Positions 42,484-51,367 of a stretch of 64,000 bases of DNA are shown in pieces. Positions within the stretch are counted from its first letter, which is position 1. Each line of letters begins with the position of its first letter. Source of the DNA: an uncultured Candidatus Saccharibacteria bacterium (GTDB lineage: Bacteria; Patescibacteriota; Saccharimonadia; Saccharimonadales; Saccharimonadaceae); contig CALBZW010000011.1 of NCBI GenBank assembly GCA_937889535.1, positions 1-64,000 of the forward strand. The letters run 5' to 3'. Below the pieces are notes generated by a model that saw only the letters and a program-made list of their open reading frames with translations, did no database searches and was not told where the DNA came from. Made by a program: the position numbers and the translations under genes.

Positions 42484-43803
42484 ATGAAGATTTATATTTC
42501 GGGAATTTCTGGTACGGGGATGGGGCCGCTAGCGCTGATGGCGCAGGATGCGGGGATGACAGTATTTGGCTCGGATTTGGCGGCGGGCGCGGTAACGAAT
42601 GATCTCGTGGCGCATGACATGAAACTTTGTCTCGGCGTGCAAGATGGAAATTTTCTGAAAACTTGCGCGAAGAATGAGGGAGTGGATTGGTTTGTCTATA
42701 CTTCAGCACTGCCGGAAGACCATCCGGAGCTGGTGATGGCGAAGAAGCTGAAACTAAAAATCTCGAAACGAGATGAGTTTTTGAATTATTTACTGAAAAA
42801 GTTAAAACTGAAACTGATCGCGGTCGCAGGAACGCATGGAAAGACTACGACGACAGCAATGATTGTCTGGATGGCGCAGCAGCTAGGAATTCCGATGTCG
42901 TACCTGATTGGGACGACGCTGCCGTTTGCGTCGGCGGGACATTATAATCCTAAGTCAGAATATTTTGTTTATGAGGCGGATGAATATGACCGAAATTTCT
43001 TGGCATTCAAACCGTGGCTCGCAGTAATTCCGACTGTGTCGTATGACCACCCGGATATTTATCCGACAGAGGAGAATTACCGAGAAGCATTCCAGCAATT
43101 TGAGCAGCAGAGTAAAGAAGTGATTCATGGCGATGAGATTGCGGCAGGGATCACGCTGGCTGGCGAGGCTAGGCGGTATGATGCGACGCTGGCGTTGGAT
43201 GTAATAGAACGAATTATATCAAAACCGAAGGGATTGATGAAGATTCCGGCACTACAACGACGCAAGTTGCTCGCGGCGATTAATAGCTTCCCTGGCGTAG
43301 GACGAAGATTTGAGCAGGTATCAGAGGGGTATTATTCGGATTATGCGCATCATCCAGAAGAGGTGAAAGCGACGGTCGAAATTGCGCTAGAAGAAGCGGA
43401 CCGGAGAGGACTAAAGGGTGTCGTGGCGGTATATGAGCCACATCAGAATACACGACAGGCGGAGCTGATGGATTTGTATAGCAATGCATTTGTCGGTGTG
43501 ACGAAACTATACTGGACACCAACGTACCTGACGCGCGAGAATCCGAAAATCAAGGTAGTAAAGCCGGAGCAATTTATCGATAAATTGGAGAATAAGAAGG
43601 TAGCTGAAGTGGCAGAACTGGATGATGAGCTGGCAGAGAAAGTCAAAGAATGGCATAAAAAGGGATATCTCGTGCTGTTAATGTCGGCGGGGCCGGCGGA
43701 TGCGTGGATCCGGAAGTTGGTGTATGCCGGGAACCAAGAGTCGGCGGCCACGCAGCTAGTACATGCGCCACGCAGCGCAGATGAGGGTAGCGAGCGGCTA
43801 TAG
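42484..43803 (+). CDS. murC: UDP-N-acetylmuramate-alanine ligase
   Basis: 439 residues. The first amino-acid-adding ligase of peptidoglycan synthesis. N-terminal Rossmann motif ISGISGTGMGPLA, ATP-binding AVAGTHGKTTTTAMI, VYEADEYDRNF, and the MurC landmark YSDYAHHPEEVKAT. The C-terminal domain holds VYEPHQNTRQAELM. A Mpl-type ligase is a less likely alternative. Start at MKIYISG, because TATAAT ends 6 nt upstream. Confidence 0.92.
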   Translation: MKIYISGISGTGMGPLALMAQDAGMTVFGSDLAAGAVTNDLVAHDMKLCLGVQDGNFLKTCAKNEGVDWFVYTSALPEDHPELVMAKKLKLKISKRDEFLNYLLKKLKLKLIAVAGTHGKTTTTAMIVWMAQQLGIPMSYLIGTTLPFASAGHYNPKSEYFVYEADEYDRNFLAFKPWLAVIPTVSYDHPDIYPTEENYREAFQQFEQQSKEVIHGDEIAAGITLAGEARRYDATLALDVIERIISKPKGLMKIPALQRRKLLAAINSFPGVGRRFEQVSEGYYSDYAHHPEEVKATVEIALEEADRRGLKGVVAVYEPHQNTRQAELMDLYSNAFVGVTKLYWTPTYLTRENPKIKVVKPEQFIDKLENKKVAEVAELDDELAEKVKEWHKKGYLVLLMSAGPADAWIRKLVYAGNQESAATQLVHAPRSADEGSERL

Positions 43804-43850
43804 GGCGTGCCGGAGGTATGCGGGCTACAGAGTCTGTGTGAGAGCTAGAA

Positions 43851-43893
43851 ATGTAAGACATTGTATGTACAATGTACATACAATGTCTTACAT
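43851..43893. terminator. Long perfect hairpin between convergent genes
   Basis: Arms ATGTAAGACATTGTATGTA and its exact inverse (19 bp) around a 5-nt loop. It sits between the murC stop and the stop at 43898. No T-run, so if it terminates transcription it does so as a hairpin-only signal. Confidence 0.65.
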
Positions 43894-43897
43894 AGCG

Positions 43898-44257
43898 TTA
43901 CTCCGTAAGCTCGGTATCGGTTTTCGTTCCCTTGATACCTAATGATTCATCCGACAGGGGTTTGCTCGAGAAAGCGTCCGGCAAGCCTTTCAGGCGTTCT
44001 TCGATTTTTTCGAGTTCTTCAAGATATTGATCTAGCTCTTCCTCATCAAGCGCGCCTGAGTCGCCGTAGGTGAAATTCGTCGTAGCCTCAGTCTCTGCTT
44101 CAACCTCTTCTTTATCTGGTAAAAACCCTGGGCGCGAACGATCCAGATAGATATCACCGGTATTGCGATAAATCGCCAGACTAACGGACGTCGTGCCGCC
44201 AGCAATCAGAATCGATCCGAAGCCAAGGATCAACAAATTGCGACTACCACGCGTCAT
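43898..44257 (-). CDS. Small N-anchored membrane protein with acidic coiled coil
   Basis: 119 residues. N-terminal membrane segment (NLLILGFGSILIAGGTTSVS), then an acidic extracytoplasmic tail with a coiled-coil-like stretch (DEEELDQYLEELEKIEERLK). Its ATG overlaps the upstream stop as ATGA, after AAGGAG. Third gene of the operon with the thioredoxin-fold protein. No family recognised. Confidence 0.7.
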   Translation of the reverse strand: MTRGSRNLLILGFGSILIAGGTTSVSLAIYRNTGDIYLDRSRPGFLPDKEEVEAETEATTNFTYGDSGALDEEELDQYLEELEKIEERLKGLPDAFSSKPLSDESLGIKGTKTDTELTE

Positions 44258-44790
44258 TTTTTAATCTCCTTGCGTAATTTTACAACGGCTTGATACTGCT
44301 CGGCAGTGAGTTTTTTCAACTCTTCGGTAGCAAGCCGGACTTTCTCGCGGCGTTCGCGTACAACTTTGAGCTGATCATAAAATTTCTCAGGCTCAATCCG
44401 ACAATCAATGCCGATTAAATTCTCCATCTCACGCATATAGTTCGTGTAATCATCTCGAAAAGCAATCTGGGCGTCCGAGAATTCGGACTGAATACTAGAA
44501 AGCGTGGGCCGATTATTGCGTACGAGACGCAGATTAAGGGGGGTAATAAACCTACCTGCGATAGTTTCGTAGGTCGTCCCGAGATAAGTACGTGTCTTAG
44601 AATCAGCTTTTTGCAACTGGCTGAGGGATTGCTTGATAGTCGAACAATTGCTCGAAATAGCATTCGCCTCTTCTTTCGATAACGCCGATACCGACACTGG
44701 CGAGACAATACCCGTGGTCGCCAGTGTCAACATACATACCGTCAACCATGCAACCACGGTGCGTATAACCCTACGGACGATACAAACCAT
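44254..44790 (-). CDS. Secreted coiled-coil protein
   Basis: 178 residues starting MVCIVRRVIRTVVAW. Signal peptide (VVAWLTVCMLTLATTGIVSP, then VSVSA), then helical, coiled-coil-like sequence (LSQLQKADSKTRTYLGTTYE, VRERREKVRLATEELKKLTA). Two Cys (SNCST, IDCRIE) remain in the mature part, possible substrates for the adjacent thiol-disulfide protein. The start is preferred over one 18 nt upstream because GGAAAGAAG precedes it. It overlaps the upstream gene by 20 nt. Confidence 0.7.
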   Translation of the reverse strand: MVCIVRRVIRTVVAWLTVCMLTLATTGIVSPVSVSALSKEEANAISSNCSTIKQSLSQLQKADSKTRTYLGTTYETIAGRFITPLNLRLVRNNRPTLSSIQSEFSDAQIAFRDDYTNYMREMENLIGIDCRIEPEKFYDQLKVVRERREKVRLATEELKKLTAEQYQAVVKLRKEIKK

Positions 44791-45817
44791 TGTGCTTCTT
44801 TCCGTCATAGATTAAAGTTGGGATGCCTTTGACATGGATGGTGGATTCGACCATAGTTTTCACCTGTGCCATAATTTCGGTAACTTCGTCACCTAATGCG
44901 GCCCGCTGAATCTGCTCAATTTCCTTTTTGCTAGCGCCAAAATCCTGTAGCCATTCCTGTAAGAGCTGCTCAGCCTTCTCGCGACCGGCGCCCAAGAAAA
45001 CTGCCTGATAGTTAACTCCATTGTTGTCAGATTCAGTGAACAGACGGTCAACAATTTGCATCGTATAGTCTGTATCAAGTAGGTCTGAAGCATGAATATA
45101 ACGCGCGATTAGGTCGGAATTAGCGAATTTGTAACCGCCATCCGGGAGTTCAATTGGATAGACCATAAGTACGGTATTATTCTGCTCAAAAAAGCCAGAG
45201 TCTTTTTGATTGCGATAAGACTGCATACAAATCGTGCAACCGGGGTCGAAAATGTCAATCGCTAACGGCCTATTATCCTGATACTGCGTGGCAAAACTAT
45301 AAGGCTCAACTAAATAATCCTCGGCGTTCCAACTATGGAAACGATCAGGGATATTAGTAAAGATTTCTCCCCATTCAGAAAACCAGCGTCCAGTCCACTC
45401 AATCGGGTTTGTCGGTTCAGCCGCTTCGATACCGCAAACTTCAGCACCCAAGGCGCAGCTTTCGGGCTGAGAGACATTGCAAGTGCCAAATACCCAAATC
45501 GCGAGCAAAGCCTTAATCGACTCAACTAGAGACCAAATCGTAATAAAGACAATCAACACCGATCCAACTTCAATCGCCGTGCCGAGCGGTTTGACCCATT
45601 TCGGGTGCTTCAAAACGACCTTGCTAAGCAGGCTGTTTTTAACATCATCTTTGAAGTTCGTCTCGCATTTTTGAAGGGTGACTTTCTTGCCGACACAACC
45701 CCAGGACTTTTTAAAAACCGCCCAATATTTGCGACCAATGTCGCGCCGAAAAATACTTAAAATAGCGACAAACACCCCAACAAGACATAGGATAATAAAT
45801 GCAGCAATACAGACCAT
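44771..45817 (-). CDS. Membrane thioredoxin-fold thiol-disulfide protein
   Basis: 348 residues. Membrane segments near the start (IAAFIILCLVGVFVAILSIF) and around residue 90 (VGSVLIVFITIWSLVESIKA) precede a DsbA/DsbG-like domain. Its active site is IFDPGCTICMQSYRN (CTIC), and the cis-Pro loop is VKGIPTLIYDGK. Expected to make or rearrange disulfides outside the membrane. First gene of a three-gene operon with two cysteine-bearing or surface proteins. TATAAT ends 6 nt before the ATG. Confidence 0.82.
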   Translation of the reverse strand: MVCIAAFIILCLVGVFVAILSIFRRDIGRKYWAVFKKSWGCVGKKVTLQKCETNFKDDVKNSLLSKVVLKHPKWVKPLGTAIEVGSVLIVFITIWSLVESIKALLAIWVFGTCNVSQPESCALGAEVCGIEAAEPTNPIEWTGRWFSEWGEIFTNIPDRFHSWNAEDYLVEPYSFATQYQDNRPLAIDIFDPGCTICMQSYRNQKDSGFFEQNNTVLMVYPIELPDGGYKFANSDLIARYIHASDLLDTDYTMQIVDRLFTESDNNGVNYQAVFLGAGREKAEQLLQEWLQDFGASKKEIEQIQRAALGDEVTEIMAQVKTMVESTIHVKGIPTLIYDGKKHNGLYRP

Positions 45818-45823
45818 GAGTTA

Positions 45824-45829
45824 ATTATA
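45824..45829 (-). promoter_or_regulatory. -10 box of thioredoxin-fold operon (leaderless)
   Basis: GTGTGCTATAAT, then 6 nt to ATG. Confidence 0.7.
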
Positions 45830-45843
45830 GCACACTTCAAAAA

Positions 45844-47595
45844 CTATTCGTCTTCGACTACTTCGAGATGTAGTTCGTCCAACTGACTACCATCAACGCC
45901 GGATGGTGATTCCATCATTAAGTCAATCCCAGATCCATTCTTTGGGAACGCGACGACGTCACGGATACTCTTCGCGTCAAGCAGCTCCATCAGCATGCGG
46001 TCAATGCCGAAAGCGCAGCCAGCATGCGGAGGGGCGCCAAACTTAAATGCATTGAGCATGCCGCCAAACTTCTCTGCGACATATTCCTTATCGTAACCAA
46101 GCACGCCAAAAACTTCATACATAATCTCTGGGTTATAATTGCGTACTGCGCCAGAACATGACTCAAGCCCATTCATGACCATATCGTACTGATCAGCGAC
46201 AATATCTAGCTTATTCTCGGTCTCGCGAATTGCCTTCAAGCCGCCCTTCGGCATCGAGAAGGGATTGTGTCCAAAATCAAGCTTGTTGTTTTTCTCATCC
46301 CATTCGTAAAACGGAAAATCAACGATCCAGCAAAGTGCAACCTTCTGACTATCTTTCAAATCAAGCGCATCAGCAAAGGCAATGCGCATAACGCCCAAAA
46401 CTTTGTTCACCTTGTCGCGCTCGTCGGCACCGAAGAACACTGCATCGCCATCCTGTACGCCAGTCTTCTCTTGAATTGCTTTTAGCTCTTCATCTTTTAG
46501 GAACTTCGCAATCGGACTGCGTACATCGCCATTTTCGTACAATATGTAAGCCAAACCGCCAGCGCCATTCTTGCGCGCTAGCTCCGTAAATTCGTCAATT
46601 TGTTTGCGGGTGAACTTACTACCGCCAGGTACACGAACTGCTTTCACGCATGGCGTCTGAAAAACCTTAAACTCGCAATCTTTCAGATCATCAGACAAGT
46701 CAATCAGCTCAAGACCATACCGCAAATCCGGCTTATCCGTGCCATACTTCTCCATCGCTTCGCGATATGGGATACGCGGAACGTCCTCGCTAACCAATTT
46801 TTTGCCAGCGAATTCAGTGACTAGCTTCTTAATCAGCGGCTCTAAAGCCAGCCGCACAACCTCACCATCATCAACGAAAGCCATTTCGCAGTCAAGTTGA
46901 TAGAAGTCACCATAAAGTCGATCGGCACGCGGATCTTCGTCGCGGAAACAGGGCGCAATCTGGTAGTAACGCGGTACGCCGCCGACCATCAGGAGTTGCT
47001 TGAACTGCTGCGGTGCTTGCGGTAAAGCATAGAATTTACCAGGATGAATTCGGCTCGGTACCAAGAAATCTCGAGCTCCCTCAGGGCTAGAGTTAGCCAA
47101 AATCGGAGTAGTGATTTCAATGAAACCATTTTCATCCATATACTGACGCATGAAACGATAATACTCGGCGCGGCGTTTTAACATCTGTTGCATACTTGGG
47201 CGACGCAGGTCGAGATAACGATACTTCAAGCGCAATTCTTCGCCCGATATATCACCCTCATCGTGAGTATTGACTGGTAGTGGCTCGGATTTATTAATCA
47301 GTTCCAGCTCATCAACAACAATCTCAATCTCGCCAGTCTCGATATTCGGATTTTTGAGCTCAGGAGCGCGCTCACGCACCATACCGGTTGCACGCACGAC
47401 AAACTCGTCACGTAAACCCTCGGCGGTCTGAAAAGCTTCTGGCGTATCTGGCGTAATGACAAGCTGAATAATCCCCTCGTGGTCACGCAAATCAATAAAA
47501 ATCAAACCACCGTGGTCACGGCGCGAATTCACCCAGCCAGCTACTTCTACGGTTTTGCCAATTTCTGTTTTCAATTTCGTCGATAAACTTCTCAT
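45844..47595 (-). CDS. aspS: Aspartyl-tRNA synthetase
   Basis: 583 residues, bacterial type with OB-fold anticodon-binding domain (VEVAGWVNSRRDHGGLIFID), class II motif 2 (QIAPCFRDEDPRADR), the GAD-type insertion, and motif 3 near the end (GIDRMLMELL). The next gene is unrelated. TATAAT ends 7 nt before the ATG. Whether it is the discriminating or the Asp/Asn type cannot be told here. Confidence 0.97.
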   Translation of the reverse strand: MRSLSTKLKTEIGKTVEVAGWVNSRRDHGGLIFIDLRDHEGIIQLVITPDTPEAFQTAEGLRDEFVVRATGMVRERAPELKNPNIETGEIEIVVDELELINKSEPLPVNTHDEGDISGEELRLKYRYLDLRRPSMQQMLKRRAEYYRFMRQYMDENGFIEITTPILANSSPEGARDFLVPSRIHPGKFYALPQAPQQFKQLLMVGGVPRYYQIAPCFRDEDPRADRLYGDFYQLDCEMAFVDDGEVVRLALEPLIKKLVTEFAGKKLVSEDVPRIPYREAMEKYGTDKPDLRYGLELIDLSDDLKDCEFKVFQTPCVKAVRVPGGSKFTRKQIDEFTELARKNGAGGLAYILYENGDVRSPIAKFLKDEELKAIQEKTGVQDGDAVFFGADERDKVNKVLGVMRIAFADALDLKDSQKVALCWIVDFPFYEWDEKNNKLDFGHNPFSMPKGGLKAIRETENKLDIVADQYDMVMNGLESCSGAVRNYNPEIMYEVFGVLGYDKEYVAEKFGGMLNAFKFGAPPHAGCAFGIDRMLMELLDAKSIRDVVAFPKNGSGIDLMMESPSGVDGSQLDELHLEVVEDE

Positions 47596-47602
47596 AAGGT
47601 AT

Positions 47603-47608
47603 ATTATA
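47603..47608 (-). promoter_or_regulatory. -10 box of aspS (leaderless)
   Basis: GGTATAAT, then 7 nt to ATG. Confidence 0.6.
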
Positions 47609-47631
47609 CCATACTCCGGACATAAGATAAA

Positions 47632-49362
47632 CTACGGAGTACGGTTCTTGGTCGCTTTGTTCACAGCCCAGTACTCAACATCAGAGAAACGGTCTGTCGC
47701 ATAGACAAGGCGATCGTCTTCAGAGAAGGTTCGAGCATTCTTATTGAAATAATACGTCAGACTTGCCTGGTAAATACCAATCGCCGGAACATCATTCACC
47801 CAATAACGTAGGAAGGTTTCGTACTTTGCCGTGCGCAAGGTTTCGTTCATAGTACTACGGGCGGCGAGAATTGAGTCATCGACGAGCGCATTGCGGTAAT
47901 TCGAAAGATTGAGGCCGGAGGCAGTAGCTTGTGATGAATGATAATATGGGAACAAATCTGGATTAGCACCAAGCTCAATTTCATAGATCAGGATATCATA
48001 GTTGCGCTGGCGGATAACGTTCATCAAGAAATCTTGTCCGGGATTATAAATCGAAAGCTCAACGGAGAAGCCAAGCTTTTCCAGTTGTTCTTCGAGATTA
48101 TTCGCAAGCTCAGGATAATATCCCGTACTAATCGTGGCAAGACGAATCGTCTGGCCCGAGATGCCTGCATCGCGCAATGCGGTCTGCGCAGCACTCAAAT
48201 CGTAGCCCGGAATCTCTGGATAAGCGTCGAGGTTAAGTTCGGATTTCAAAATCGGATAGTCCAATGGCTCTTCGCCGTCAAGCACGGAGCGAAGCTCATT
48301 CATATTGATGCCCTGGCGGACCGCCTGACGCACGCCTTGGTTCGAGAGGACCGAACTTGCTGTATTCAAAAAGGCGTAAATACCACTGGCAATCGTAGTT
48401 TGCTTCTCATAAACGAGCGCCGAGGTTAAAGTTTCACTATCAAGCGGAGAGAGATCGGCAGTAGCCGTCACTTCCCCGGTCAACAAAGCATCGGCAATTC
48501 CAGTAGAAGTCGTATAGGTGCGAATCGCAAAGTTATTGAGCATTGGCATACCTTTGTAATAATTTTGATTTGCGACGAGATAGACAATCTTGTCACCGCT
48601 GTTGTCGACACTCTGCGTAGCATTAAAAGTAAAGGCACCTGACGTCACGGGGTTGGTACTGAAATTATGCTCCAGGACCTTGCTAGGCTGAACCTCACCG
48701 AGGATATGCTCAGGCAAAATCGGAATATTCAGAGTTGACGCGAAATCCGCGTAAGGTGACGGCAAAGTAAAGATGATTGACTCGCCGGAAAGCTCGACCG
48801 AAACTCCGGAGAAGTTAGAAGAATACGAAGTATTAATCTCAGTACTCTTCATGAGACTAACCGTGAATAAAACATCGTCAAGCGTAATCGGCTCTCCATC
48901 TGACCAATGCAAATCAGGCTTCAGAGTTACAGTCCAGATTTTGCCGGTCTCATCCGGTATAATCGAGTCGGCAAGACCAAGGCCAACATGGCCTGAGTAA
49001 TCAACCGTCGACAGCGTCGAAAACATGAGCTTTGAAAGGACTTTTTCACTACCAGTCGTAGCAAAAAGTGGATTCATAGTCGATATGCTCCCTACAGTGG
49101 CCTCGATATATGTGCCACCATCGACGTAGGCCTGGGCGGTATAGGATTGGTTGTACCAAAAAAGCTGAGTCAGAGCAAGCGAGATTACCACAATCACGAG
49201 AAGTCCCCACTCTAGAATCAATAGACGTACTTGGCGCGCGTTTGGCAGACGGCTAATCAGATTTTCTTGGAGGTGTTCTCGGCTACTCTCTTTCGCCTGT
49301 GTTGAAAACCGCTCCCACTTTTTGCTAAATTTTTGCCCACGCTTTTTGAAAGTTTGTTTCAT
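47632..49362 (-). CDS. Membrane-anchored oligopeptide-binding protein (SBP family 5)
   Basis: 576 residues. Basic N-terminus, one membrane segment near residue 55 (LILEWGLLVIVVISLALTQL), then a full-length extracytoplasmic solute-binding protein of the OppA/DppA type. Family landmarks: ATVGSISTMNPLFATTGSEK, LKPDLHWSDGEPITLDDVLF and LDAYPEIPGYDLSAAQTAL. It captures peptides for import; the permease and ATPase genes are not in the window. It lies 18 nt after secG, probably co-transcribed. An anchor rather than a lipobox fixes it to the membrane. Confidence 0.92.
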   Translation of the reverse strand: MKQTFKKRGQKFSKKWERFSTQAKESSREHLQENLISRLPNARQVRLLILEWGLLVIVVISLALTQLFWYNQSYTAQAYVDGGTYIEATVGSISTMNPLFATTGSEKVLSKLMFSTLSTVDYSGHVGLGLADSIIPDETGKIWTVTLKPDLHWSDGEPITLDDVLFTVSLMKSTEINTSYSSNFSGVSVELSGESIIFTLPSPYADFASTLNIPILPEHILGEVQPSKVLEHNFSTNPVTSGAFTFNATQSVDNSGDKIVYLVANQNYYKGMPMLNNFAIRTYTTSTGIADALLTGEVTATADLSPLDSETLTSALVYEKQTTIASGIYAFLNTASSVLSNQGVRQAVRQGINMNELRSVLDGEEPLDYPILKSELNLDAYPEIPGYDLSAAQTALRDAGISGQTIRLATISTGYYPELANNLEEQLEKLGFSVELSIYNPGQDFLMNVIRQRNYDILIYEIELGANPDLFPYYHSSQATASGLNLSNYRNALVDDSILAARSTMNETLRTAKYETFLRYWVNDVPAIGIYQASLTYYFNKNARTFSEDDRLVYATDRFSDVEYWAVNKATKNRTP

Positions 49363-49380
49363 AATCGATATACGCTAATC

Positions 49381-49608
49381 CTATGCGGGAATGAATAACA
49401 GACACAAAATCGACAAGACAAAGACTAAAACGCAGATAATCGTCGCATTAAATAATGACTTCTCAAGGCCACGCCTAGTAGTATACAGCTCGCCAGAGCT
49501 ACCAAAGCCAGCTCCAAGCGAAGCGCCACGTTGCTGCAACAGAATCAACAAAACTGACAAAATCGCCGACACAAAAGTCAAACTCTGAAAAAATGTTCCC
49601 AATTCCAT
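49381..49608 (-). CDS. secG: Preprotein translocase subunit SecG
   Basis: 75 residues. Two membrane segments flank the conserved SecG loop LLQQRGASLGAGFGSSGELY and TRRGLEKSLF. A part of the SecYEG channel. Start MELGTFFQ chosen because TATAAT ends 6 nt upstream. First gene of a unit with the peptide-binding protein. Confidence 0.93.
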   Translation of the reverse strand: MELGTFFQSLTFVSAILSVLLILLQQRGASLGAGFGSSGELYTTRRGLEKSLFNATIICVLVFVLSILCLLFIPA

Positions 49609-49614
49609 ACTATT

Positions 49615-49620
49615 ATTATA
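49615..49620 (-). promoter_or_regulatory. -10 box of secG (leaderless)
   Basis: TATAAT, then 6 nt to ATG. Confidence 0.6.
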
Positions 49621-49644
49621 CTCCAACGGCGCGCAAAAGCAAGC

Positions 49645-50010
49645 CTAGCGGACGAGAAGATTAAGCAGGGCGTTGATAACACTCAGGATGATACTTGAAA
49701 GTGCAGCACCAAGTAAATCCATTTCGACGCCAGGTAGAAGCCAGATCGTCACGACGACCATTAGAGTATTAATAATCACAGTCGAAATCCCCATGGTCAA
49801 GATTGCGAGCGGTAAGGCCATGGTCTTAATCAGAGGCTTAACGAAAGAATTAACAAGCGAGAAAATTAACCCCGCAACAGCGTAGAGAATCCAGGGTGCC
49901 GCAAAAGCCTCAGGCGAGTTGACCGTTCCAAACCAAGAAATACAGAGGAACATACCAAAACTTGACGCCAGCCAACGAAGGAGAAAAACAAAAAACTGCT
50001 GTTTAATCAT
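49645..50010 (-). CDS. Phage-holin-4-like (DUF/PF04020-type) membrane protein
   Basis: 121 residues with four hydrophobic segments. The pattern LIFSLVNSFVKPLIKTMALP followed by LAILTMGISTVIINTLMV matches the widespread Mmul/holin superfamily IV small membrane proteins found in many non-phage genomes. Function unknown in general. TATAAT 8 nt before ATG. Confidence 0.82.
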   Translation of the reverse strand: MIKQQFFVFLLRWLASSFGMFLCISWFGTVNSPEAFAAPWILYAVAGLIFSLVNSFVKPLIKTMALPLAILTMGISTVIINTLMVVVTIWLLPGVEMDLLGAALSSIILSVINALLNLLVR

Positions 50011-50018
50011 ACCGTCTT

Positions 50019-50024
50019 ATTATA
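50019..50024 (-). promoter_or_regulatory. -10 box of holin-like gene
   Basis: TGTTATAAT, 8 nt before ATG. Confidence 0.5.
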
Positions 50025-50029
50025 ACATG

Positions 50030-51334
50030 CTATTTTAACATTTGTTTGCGCTTTAATAAGGTGTGATATGTGATAGCAAAACGATGAGCTTCATCGTCGA
50101 TACGCGCGATTAGCTTCGCAATATGCGAATCTCCAGGCAGAGTAAGAGTATCGTAGCTTCCTGCACGAGGGACGATAATACGCACTGCGGCATTGCGAGT
50201 ATGATCGCCGGATTTATCACGACCGATTACGGCGATCTGCTGTTCGGCTAGTAAATCCTGCACGGCATTAACCTGCCCCACGCCACCGTCAAGAATTACT
50301 AGGTTCGGGAATTCCCATTCTTGGTGTTTTAACCGGCGCTCGATAACTTCACGAAGATTCGCCGTATCATCATTTCTTTGGTTACGAAGTTTGAATTTGC
50401 GATATTCGGCACGATCGGATACCCCATTCACGAAAACTACCATCGACCCGACAACGTTAGTGCCAGATTGATGCGAAATATCGTAACCTTCAATACGTCG
50501 CGGGGGTTCAGGGAGATGTAGTAGCATCTGGAGATCGACGAGAGCTTGATCCGAGGAAATATCAAGAAATTCCTTATCGGAAAAGACGATTTTTTTCTGG
50601 AGTTCGCGCAAACCAAAGAGTTGCTTCTTCAGCTCGGCCGCTTCTTCGAAATTTTGATTCTTGGCGGCATTCGCCATTTGCTTCTCGAGATCTTTGATAA
50701 GTCTATGTCGCCCGCCCTCAAGGTAAAGTCGTAATTTACGCAAGTTTTTCTTGTACTCCGCAGGCGTCGTCTTACCGATTTCAATGCCTGGGGTTAAGCC
50801 AAGATCAGTATTTAACGTCTTTTTGCCGTCATAAGGTTTGTCGTAATACGGAAAAACCTTACGCAAAATCCTAAGAGCTTTCTCGACAGCGCTTTTACCG
50901 TAAAAAGGGCCAATATAAGTCGCTTTATCGTCTTGCGGAGTGCGTGTAAAACTAACATATGGCACCTCAGATTTCATGTCAATACGAACATAACTCACGG
51001 TCTTATCATCGCGCAATAGAATATTCCATTTTGGCTTGTAGCGCTTAATCATTTCGGATTCAAGAAACAACGCGTCCATCTCGGTATCAACTACAATCCA
51101 GTCGGTATCGGCAATTTCGCGCACTAGAGCAATAGTTTTAGTATCTTTTTGAGTTTTATGAAAATATTGGCGGACGCGATTTTTAAGCACAGCCGCCTTG
51201 CCAACATAAATTACCTGACCGTCGGCGTCCTTATGAAAATAGACGCCAGGAGAAGCAGGCAAAGTTTTAAGCTTCTGAAGCAATGCGTCGCGCATGGCTG
51301 GCGTAACACTCGAGTCGAGGTCATAATCGTGCAT
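50030..51334 (-). CDS. uvrC: Excinuclease ABC subunit C, lacking the HhH tail
   Basis: 434 residues, against about 600 in most bacteria. GIY-YIG nuclease (SPGVYFHKDADGQVIYVGKA) for the 3' cut, a UVR domain (RLIKDLEKQMANAAKNQNFE), and the RNase H-like domain for the 5' cut (EGYDISHQSGTNVVGSMVVF, VILDGGVGQVNAV). The chain ends at HRFAITYHTLLKRKQMLK, just where the tandem helix-hairpin-helix DNA-binding domain normally starts. A truly short form rather than a frameshift is suggested by the clean stop. TATAAT ends 7 nt before the ATG. Confidence 0.95.
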   Translation of the reverse strand: MHDYDLDSSVTPAMRDALLQKLKTLPASPGVYFHKDADGQVIYVGKAAVLKNRVRQYFHKTQKDTKTIALVREIADTDWIVVDTEMDALFLESEMIKRYKPKWNILLRDDKTVSYVRIDMKSEVPYVSFTRTPQDDKATYIGPFYGKSAVEKALRILRKVFPYYDKPYDGKKTLNTDLGLTPGIEIGKTTPAEYKKNLRKLRLYLEGGRHRLIKDLEKQMANAAKNQNFEEAAELKKQLFGLRELQKKIVFSDKEFLDISSDQALVDLQMLLHLPEPPRRIEGYDISHQSGTNVVGSMVVFVNGVSDRAEYRKFKLRNQRNDDTANLREVIERRLKHQEWEFPNLVILDGGVGQVNAVQDLLAEQQIAVIGRDKSGDHTRNAAVRIIVPRAGSYDTLTLPGDSHIAKLIARIDDEAHRFAITYHTLLKRKQMLK

Positions 51335-51341
51335 ACTATAT

Positions 51342-51347
51342 ATTATA
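51342..51347 (-). promoter_or_regulatory. -10 box of uvrC (leaderless)
   Basis: GGTATAAT, then 7 nt to ATG. Confidence 0.6.
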
Positions 51348-51367
51348 CCAGATACAACAGAAGTAGA

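Noticed and set aside
49645..50010. Holin-like protein as evidence of a prophage
   Set aside because: This membrane family is common in non-phage genomes and no phage genes lie nearby.
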